Of a stretch of 64,000 bases of DNA, positions 58,021 through 64,000 are shown one piece after another (position 1 is the stretch's first letter; the number at the start of each line of letters is the position of its first letter). Position numbers and translations under genes: made by a program. The notes below the pieces were generated by a model. That model saw only the letters and a program-made list of their open reading frames with translations. It did no database searches and was not told the origin of the DNA. Origin of the DNA: Acanthamoeba castellanii str. Neff (taxonomy: Eukaryota; Discosea; Longamoebia; Acanthamoebidae); contig NW_004457549.1 in NCBI RefSeq assembly GCF_000313135.1, positions 48,629 to 112,628 of the forward strand, read 5' to 3'.

Positions 58021-59656
58021 CTAGTCCAGGCCTCCGCCGGCGGCTTGCATCTTAGGGGGCAGCTGCTTCTGAGTGAGTTCGTCGTCGGAGCCGAGGTCGA
58101 CCTTGTCGGCGTAGGAGATGGTGGCGGGCTTGGCGCCGTCGATGTGGAGGCTGTCGAGCTGGACCGAGAGCTCGCCGTCGTTCCACCACCCATGGACGAT
58201 CTCGCCGTCCTTGCTGACGTAGGTGCCCTTACCGTGTGACTTGCCGTTCTTGCACTCGCCCTCGTAGTAGCTGCCTGAGGCCCAGGTGTACTTGCCGAAG
58301 CCCTCCTGGCTGCCCTGGTGGAAGTCGCCCTCGTAGCTCTCTCCCTGTAGATGAGGTGATGGCGCTCAATCATTAGCTTGACGTCTCACAACGATGAGAC
58401 GCAATCGGTGCACGTACCTCGGGCCAGGTGAACTTGCCCTTGCCGTGCTTCTTGCCGTGGCGCCACTCTCCCTCGTACTTGCTACCGTCCTTCCAGTAGT
58501 AGGTGCCTGTCAACTCCCAGGTCAGTATAAAGCTATCCCATCACCGGCGGGCATGAAGTGCGCGTACCCTTGCCGTTGGGCTTGCCATTGCGGTAGTCGC
58601 CTTCGTAGCGGTCACCGAAGCTCCAGACGAACAGGCCCTTGCCGCAGGCTTTGGCATCCTTCCAATCGCCCTCGTAGCGAGACCCGCTGCACAAATACCA
58701 CGACTACAAGTGAGCGTGCGAATCACTCGCTGGTCTAAAGCTGAGCCTGTTGCGTACCTGGGCCACGTCTTGGTGCCTTGCCCGTGAGCCTTGTTCGCCT
58801 TCCACTCACCCGTGTGCTTCGTTCCGTTACCGAAGTGGAGGGTGCCGCGGCCCTGCTTGACGTCCTCCTTCCACTCTCCCTCGTACTTGCACTGGCGACC
58901 CATCTCGTCGTACCAGGTGTACGTGCCCTGGCCTTCCTTCTTGCCGTTCCTCCATTCTCCTTCGTACTTCCGGCCGTCGGGCCACGTCATCACACCACTT
59001 CCGTGATACTTGCCTCGCTTCCACTCGCCCACATAGATTCGTCCCTGTTTATGAACGAAGAGCCTTCATCATCAGTACTGGGTTGAGAGAGCAAACGACG
59101 ACTACGAAGCGAACACGTACGTCAGGCCAAGTGTAGGTGCCCTCGCCATGGTACTTGCCATTGCGCCACTCGCCTTCATATCTTCGTCCCTACAGAGTTC
59201 GCTAACGTGAGCATCATGCATAGGTGGGAGACCTGGACAAGAGGAGAACGTACATCGGCCCAGACGTAGACGCCCTGTCCGTGCCCCTTGTCGTTGCGCC
59301 ATTCGCCCTTGTAGGTGTTGCCAACGGCCCACGTGTAGGTGCCCTCGCCATGAAACTTGCCGTCCTTGCACTCGCCCTCATAGCGGTCACCCCTCGCGTG
59401 GATCATGGTGCCACGCCCGTGCGCCTGGCCTTCCTTCCACTTGCCTTCGTATCTGTACGCAAAACGTAGTGAGATATGAAAGATGAACCATTCTCTTGAG
59501 GCGGAATTGTAGCGACAATGGCTGATGAACGAAGGCGAAGGCGTACCTGGTGCCATCCTTCCATCGCATGACGCCTCGACCGTGAGGCTTGCCATTTCGG
59601 ACTTTGCCCGTGTAGACGCGGCCGTCGGGCATCTGCAGCTCCATATCGGCTTCCAT
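58021..59656 (-). CDS. MORN-repeat protein (14 repeats)
   Basis: Start at 59656 ([13 protein letters not shown]). Fourteen consecutive MORN motifs of the Y-E-G-x-W-x-x-G-K-x-x-G-x-G type, e.g. [90 protein letters not shown]. Each exon holds one to four repeats and introns fall at similar places in the motif, pointing to tandem exon duplication. After the last repeat a roughly 50-residue tail ([20 protein letters not shown] ...) ends at 58021-58023. MORN arrays bind lipids or act as membrane/cytoskeletal scaffolds. No kinase or other catalytic domain is attached. Confidence 0.92.
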
Positions 59657-60493
59657 TTCACTTGAGTCGTGTGTGAAGTGTAGTGCGTGCGGTGTACAGT
59701 CGTGTAGTGCGATGGTGGGATGAAGGAGAGAGTAGTGTAGGACTAACACTCAAGCCAACTCTGCAACCAAAGAAGGACAAGAACCTATCCGGCGGGTCTT
59801 GATAAATCGATTCGATTCGAGTAGAGAGTGAGCCTGCTTATCCGCTATGCTTATCGCCTTGTAAGATAGTCGTTGTGTCGATAGATGAGCTTCTGTTAGA
59901 TCGTTCTTGCTGAAGATTTGAACCGCTACTTATGAGCTCTGGCACAAAAGGGGGCGAAAGAGGACCAAGGTCAAGCAAGCCTCGTCTTCCTGAGAAAATC
60001 GGCAGAGAGGGCGGCCTGGTCGCAGCCCATACGTCCGCATGACCGGAGTTGAAGGGGGTGAGTCCGGGATATAACCGGATTTCTGGAGATCATTCAGCCC
60101 CGGAGAAGAAGAGGTTAGCTTGCGGGCGGCAAGATGGCGAAAACTAGCTGGAAGCGGACTGTGGGTACGTCTTCATCTTGGCCATTGACAATGAACTTGA
60201 TCTGGTGGATCGCTGGTTGTGGGATTGAGCTCAAGGCCAATCAAATGGCTGCGGAGGAGGTCCGCATAACCAAACAGCCTCAACATATTACTCCTGGCTT
60301 TTCTACCACTTCCACCTTGTGTTGGTGGGCACCATCACCATGCTCACCCCTACTGCGAGCTGGAGGCTTGTGGCCGAAGGACCAACCCCCAAGAGACTCG
60401 GCGCACAACTGGCCAATCGGTGGAGGCTTTGGCGGAAGGACAAGAAGAAAAGGATCATATTCTTTTTGTTTTCCCCAAGACTGACAAAGATCG
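59657..60493. promoter_or_regulatory. Divergent intergenic region between MORN and thioesterase genes
   Basis: About 840 bp that should hold both promoters. A 116-codon frame at 60134-60484 (+) shows no domain, and its composition (Trp, Pro, Gly, Ser) looks non-coding. The 60150-60500 stretch is CpG-poor compared with neighbours. Confidence 0.4.
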
Positions 60494-61351
60494 ATGACGA
60501 GCACCCCGCAGCACCAAGACTTCTATTTTGTGGTGGAGAAGATTGACGTGGTGCCTGAGCTTAGGGTACAGCTTGTATCAACGTCTCGGAAGATTTATTG
60601 GGGGGGGGGCACCACTAACATGGGGGGGTGAAGGAACGGGCACAGCAATATGAGAAGAGCATACGCGATAGCAACGCAAAGCATGTAGGCCAGCTCTTGG
60701 GCATCCACTACACAAAGATCACCAAGGATTCGGTGGTACGAAGACTGTGCGGTCGGTTCATTCCCCCCCCCCCTTTCTTTCCCTCACTTTCCTTTCTCAT
60801 CCATCATAGGAAGCCACTATGCCCGTGACCGACAGACACCACCAAGTCATTGGCCTTCTGCATGGAGGCCTCAATGCTGCCCTTGTACGCCTCCTGCTCC
60901 CCACTACACGATTACTGACGGTTGTTGGTTGTGGGAATGGCTGACGTGTGGTGCGGCATTGGCGCGTTAGGCGGAGGACGTGGCCAGCACAGCTGCTACG
61001 CTGCACGTCGCCGACATGGCCAAGCAGTTCGTTGTGGGCAGCACCATCACTGCTAACCACATCCGCTCCGTCACCAGGTGCCTCCAACCTTCTACTACCA
61101 CTTCTTTTTCAAAGGGTGCGCGCTCACTACTACCCGATCGACGTAGTGGCTTTGTTACGGCCACGGCGACAGTACAGCACAAGGGCCGTAGGCAGCAGGT
61201 GTGGCAGGTCACCATCCGCAACGAGAAGGGCGAGGTCGCGTGCGTGTCCTACTGCACCCTCGTCGTGCTCGACAAGAAGAGCGTGATCGGATCCGCCCAG
61301 AGGAACCACCAGCAGCAGCAACAGCAAGGTCAAGGCAAGGCCAAGCTCTGA
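60494..61351 (+). CDS. PaaI/DHNA-CoA-type hotdog thioesterase
   Basis: Acyl-CoA thioesterase of the hotdog fold. Exons include QYEKSIRDSNAKHVGQLLGI and YTKITKDSVV, then PVTDRHHQVIGLLHGGLNAA with the catalytic-loop pattern HGG plus an acidic residue (LAEDVAS, joined by an intron). Then VVGSTITANHIRSV, VTATATVQHKGRRQQVWQVT, RNEKGEVACVSYCTLVVLDK. This order (HGG...E...G...NHLR...G.v.a.a...h.Grr...w.v.i..) matches bacterial 1,4-dihydroxy-2-naphthoyl-CoA and phenylacetate-type thioesterases. Short Gln-rich tail; stop at 61349-61351. Start is uncertain: 60494 (MTSTPQHQDFYFVVEK) opens an exon that reaches the rest by an intron near 60567-60630 with a G tract. The substrate acyl group cannot be read from the sequence. 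Confidence 0.82.
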
Positions 61352-61596
61352 TGAGGAGAGTCGTCAAGTCATCGCTTGCCTCCTCCTGTACATATGTGTA
61401 CACCTTTACCATCATGTTCATAAATAACGGCAACAACGCTAGCCCGGTGGTGTCTTGTGCGTGTCGTCGTGTCCAGCCAGGTGGTCGGGAACTTTTCCAA
61501 TTGGCCGCCAGGCAAGTTAGCACAGCGGTTGTCCTGGTGTTGCTTGTTTGTGCCCTACAAACTCACCTTCTCCAACCCTTCTCCACCATCAGCACC

Positions 61597-64000
61597 ATGG
61601 CCAGGCCAACTGTGCTCGTTGCCCTGTTCCTGGTGGCCATTTGCCTTGCCGCCACCTTCTCCGGTTCGCAGCCGTAGCCTTTGCGTTCCGTTCGTCTTTG
61701 CCTCCGAACTTAAAATCTAAATCGATATATTTCATCTTCACAGATGCTGCGAGCGTGCAGTTCGTCGCCTCCACTTCGGAGCTGCTCAACCCAGGCCGCG
61801 GTTGGTACTCCCAAGCCGACATGGACGTACCCGGAGGCGACCCCCTCAGCCTCGACGGTCCGTTCTACCCCCCCCCGCGCATGTTTATTCTGTAATAAAA
61901 TAATATTCAATAAATTAGGAATTAATTTCACCAATAAGTTATCATTTATCCATTATTTAATAAATAAAAATAAAATCAATCTGTGGAGCAGACTTGGTGG
62001 ACCTTCGCGATGGGGCGCCGCGCCAGTCGCTGCTGCTGCGCAACTACTGGCTGGTAGGCAACTCCTCCCTCAAGTTCAACCAGGGGTACCTTGCTCGCCA
62101 GGCCAGGCCTTGCCATGTGCGTGTGCGGTCGTCTGATCACAACCGCACACGCACGACACGCACGCCCGCACGCACGTTCACACGCACGCGACAGAGCGCC
62201 GTTGCCGCAGGAGTTCCTGACGACGATGTCCAACGACTTGGAGGCGATCCGTGAGGCCGGCATGAAGGCGCTCCTGCGGTTCGGCTACACCCACACTGAT
62301 CCCACGGTGGAGGGCTTCGTGCCGCCCTACGGCGATGCCTCGCTGAGCGTCGCCTCGGCCCACATCACCCAGCTCTCCCCCATCTTCAAGGTATGCTCGT
62401 TTCCCGTCAGTGTGGCCCAACATGTGTGCTTATCGGTGTGTGCGGTGTTGGTAGGCGAACGCGGATGTGATCTTCACGATCCAGGCGGGTTTCATTGGGA
62501 CCTGGGGCGAGTGGTACTACACCGACTATTGTACGCCCCCCCCCCAAATTTAATCTGTGCTGACAGCACCTCACATTCCTTACACTTTGGGGCGTGGGCA
62601 GATGGTGGCGTTGGGAACTCCTCCGGTGTACGTTCCACACCTTGGCTTTCTGCGCCTCTTCTGTACTCAGTGCGTCGTGTGTGCATGTCGTGTCGTGTCG
62701 TGTCGTGTGTCGTGTTGCATGCGTGCGTGTCCAGAACGCGGAAAGGAAGACGCTGCTCGACCGGCTGCTCGCGGCAACGTCGCCCTCGACCCCCATCGCC
62801 GTGCGCACCCCGTACTACAAGTACCAACTGCTGAACCGCAAGACCACCCTCTCCACTTCCGAGGCCTACTCTGGATCCAACGTCGCCCGGCTCGGTACCG
62901 CACTCGACCGCACACACCACACACCACACGCGCACACGACCGCACATTCGGTTGGGCTGACGTGGCACGGCGGCCACCCAGGTTTCCATAACGACTGCTT
63001 CCTGTCGTCGGCTGACGACTTGGGCACCTACGTCGACCCCGGCTTTGAGTATCCCTACCTGGGCAACGGTTCGCAGCTGAAGCGCTTTTCTTTCATTCGC
63101 GATTCGTGCGCTCACTACGTGGGCGCGTGCGGTGTGGCTTGGCGGGTCACAGAAACCAAGTACACGACCATGGGTGGTGAGACGTGTGCCAAGGACACCC
63201 GATCCAGCTGCTACGCGAAGGACGGCGGCGCGGCCCTGACCGAACTCGCCCGTAAGTCCCTAATCCAGCTGCCTTGCGCATGTGCTGACTGTGTTCCTTG
63301 GTGTGTGCGGTGTGTGCGGTGCGTGTGCAAAGGGTTCCACTGGAAGTACCTGAACATCGGCTACAACGAGCTCGTCATCAACACGTGGAAGAGCGAGGGC
63401 TGCTTTAGCAACATCACGCAGCGCCTGGGCTACAGGCTCCTCCTGTCGCCCAGCGCCACCCACACCTACACCAGCGCCGTCCGTCCCGGTCCGTCCCCAA
63501 CCGGCCGCACATATTAATATTATATAATTATAACTATTATTATAATTATTATTTAAATTCATCTCATTACAAAAGATATTTCTTATATTTCTTGTTTTTT
63601 ACAGGTCGCCGCTTTGATGTGTCGCTGGTGATCGAGAACGAGGGCTTCTCGGCTCCGCTCCACCAGGTCACTGTCTACCTGGTCCTCACCGCCGAGTCGT
63701 ACGCACCCCACCCATTGCGCCTCAATCTGCATTCAACAAAGGTTGCCTCAAGTTGAACTGAGGTCTGCGTTTGTGTGCACAGGACTGTGTGGACCAAGCT
63801 CCCGGTCGACCCGCGCTTCTGGCACCCCGAGCAGTCGCCCTTCACCCTCAAGTACTCCCTCGGCATCGGACCCAACGTGCCCGCAGGTACGCCAAACACG
63901 ACACACCGCACACGCACCGCACACGCTCACCGTATGGGTGCATGACGAGTCAGGCAACTACTCGCTGGGCTTGCTGTTCGCGGACGCGCTCATGGCCTCG
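61597..64000 (+). CDS. Secreted DUF4874/DUF4832 protein, 3'-truncated by window edge
   Basis: N-terminal signal peptide (ARPTVLVALFLVAICLAATF), then QFVASTSELLNPGRGWYSQA, the NPGRG start of DUF4874. An exon at 62211 onward has LRFGYTHTDPTV, DASLSVASAHITQLSPIFK, and, after an intron, ADVIFTIQAGFIGTWGEWYY, the family's most conserved block. DUF4832 follows: PSTPIAVRTPYYKYQLLN, FHNDCFLSSADDLGTY, HWKYLNIGYNELVINTWK, GYRLLLSPSA. The last exons read RRFDVSLVIENEGFSAPLHQ, an Ig/sandwich-like extension, to the window end. These twin domains are known mainly from bacterial secreted proteins, probably carbohydrate-active TIM barrels with unproven activity. Exons 61597-61663, 61744-61857 and 61992 onward join in frame; later introns contain GTGTCGT repeats. 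The protein continues past 64000. Confidence 0.82.

Noticed and set aside
60134..60484. 116-codon frame upstream of the thioesterase
   Set aside because: Trp/Pro/Gly/Ser-rich, no recognisable domain, no homologous motif; likely promoter DNA.

Overview
The window looks like nuclear DNA of a free-living amoebozoan, most likely Acanthamoeba or a close relative. Coding DNA is GC-rich and CpG-rich. Nearly every gene is split by short GT-AG introns (about 50-270 bp, usually 60-110 bp). Genes are packed at roughly one per 2.5-3 kb on both strands, and intron and intergenic sequence is full of CA/GTGCGT-type microsatellites and AT-rich 'aataaataaa' stretches. The protein families fit: a PTEN orthologue, a non-fungal Zn2Cys6 factor, archaeal-type phosphoglycerate mutase, F-box, MORN and LIM proteins. 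There are no operons. Genes are monocistronic in tandem, divergent or convergent arrangement, so neighbours give little functional evidence.

Layout. 1-9.3 kb: 3' part of an aldo/keto reductase (+), a TBC-domain Rab-GAP (-), a PTEN-like lipid phosphatase (+) and an archaemetzincin protease (+). 9.5-10.55 kb: two tRNA-Pro(AGG) genes as arms of a roughly 208-bp inverted repeat around a spacer with no CpG at all. 10.7-30.4 kb: five minus-strand genes, namely a Zn2Cys6 transcription factor (interrupted by a 177-N gap), a very large DUF3825 protein, a T1/BTB (KCTD-like) protein, an MFS sugar-type transporter and an archaeal-type (aPGAM) phosphoglycerate mutase. 30.7-43 kb: F-box/WD40 protein (+), a second CpG-free block, secreted clan GH-A-like hydrolase (+), truncated and frameshifted SDR remnant (-), universal stress protein (+), F-box protein (+), and an ankyrin-repeat/KAP-type (CDKN3-like) phosphatase fusion (-). 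43-48.5 kb: small LIM protein (+), SLC35F-type drug/metabolite transporter (+), and a protein with a PriA-associated zinc-ribbon-like accessory domain (+). 48.7-56.4 kb: one 2,408-residue protein built from 14 tandem roughly 150-residue units that I do not recognise as any named family, ending in a DnaJ-type Cys-rich motif. 56.5-64 kb: hemerythrin-domain protein (-), 14-MORN-repeat protein (-), PaaI-type hotdog thioesterase (+) and the start of a secreted DUF4874/DUF4832 protein (+, runs off the end).

The most novel object is the 14-unit repeat protein. The ankyrin-KAP fusion, the eukaryotic DUF3825 protein and the two CpG-free islands (one inside a tRNA palindrome) are the next most unusual. 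Exon joins were worked out by hand from reading frame and GT-AG logic. Where I summed them, the exon lengths are divisible by three: PTEN 392 aa, GH-A-like protein 487 aa, universal stress protein 162 aa, F-box protein 413 aa, repeat protein 2,408 aa.
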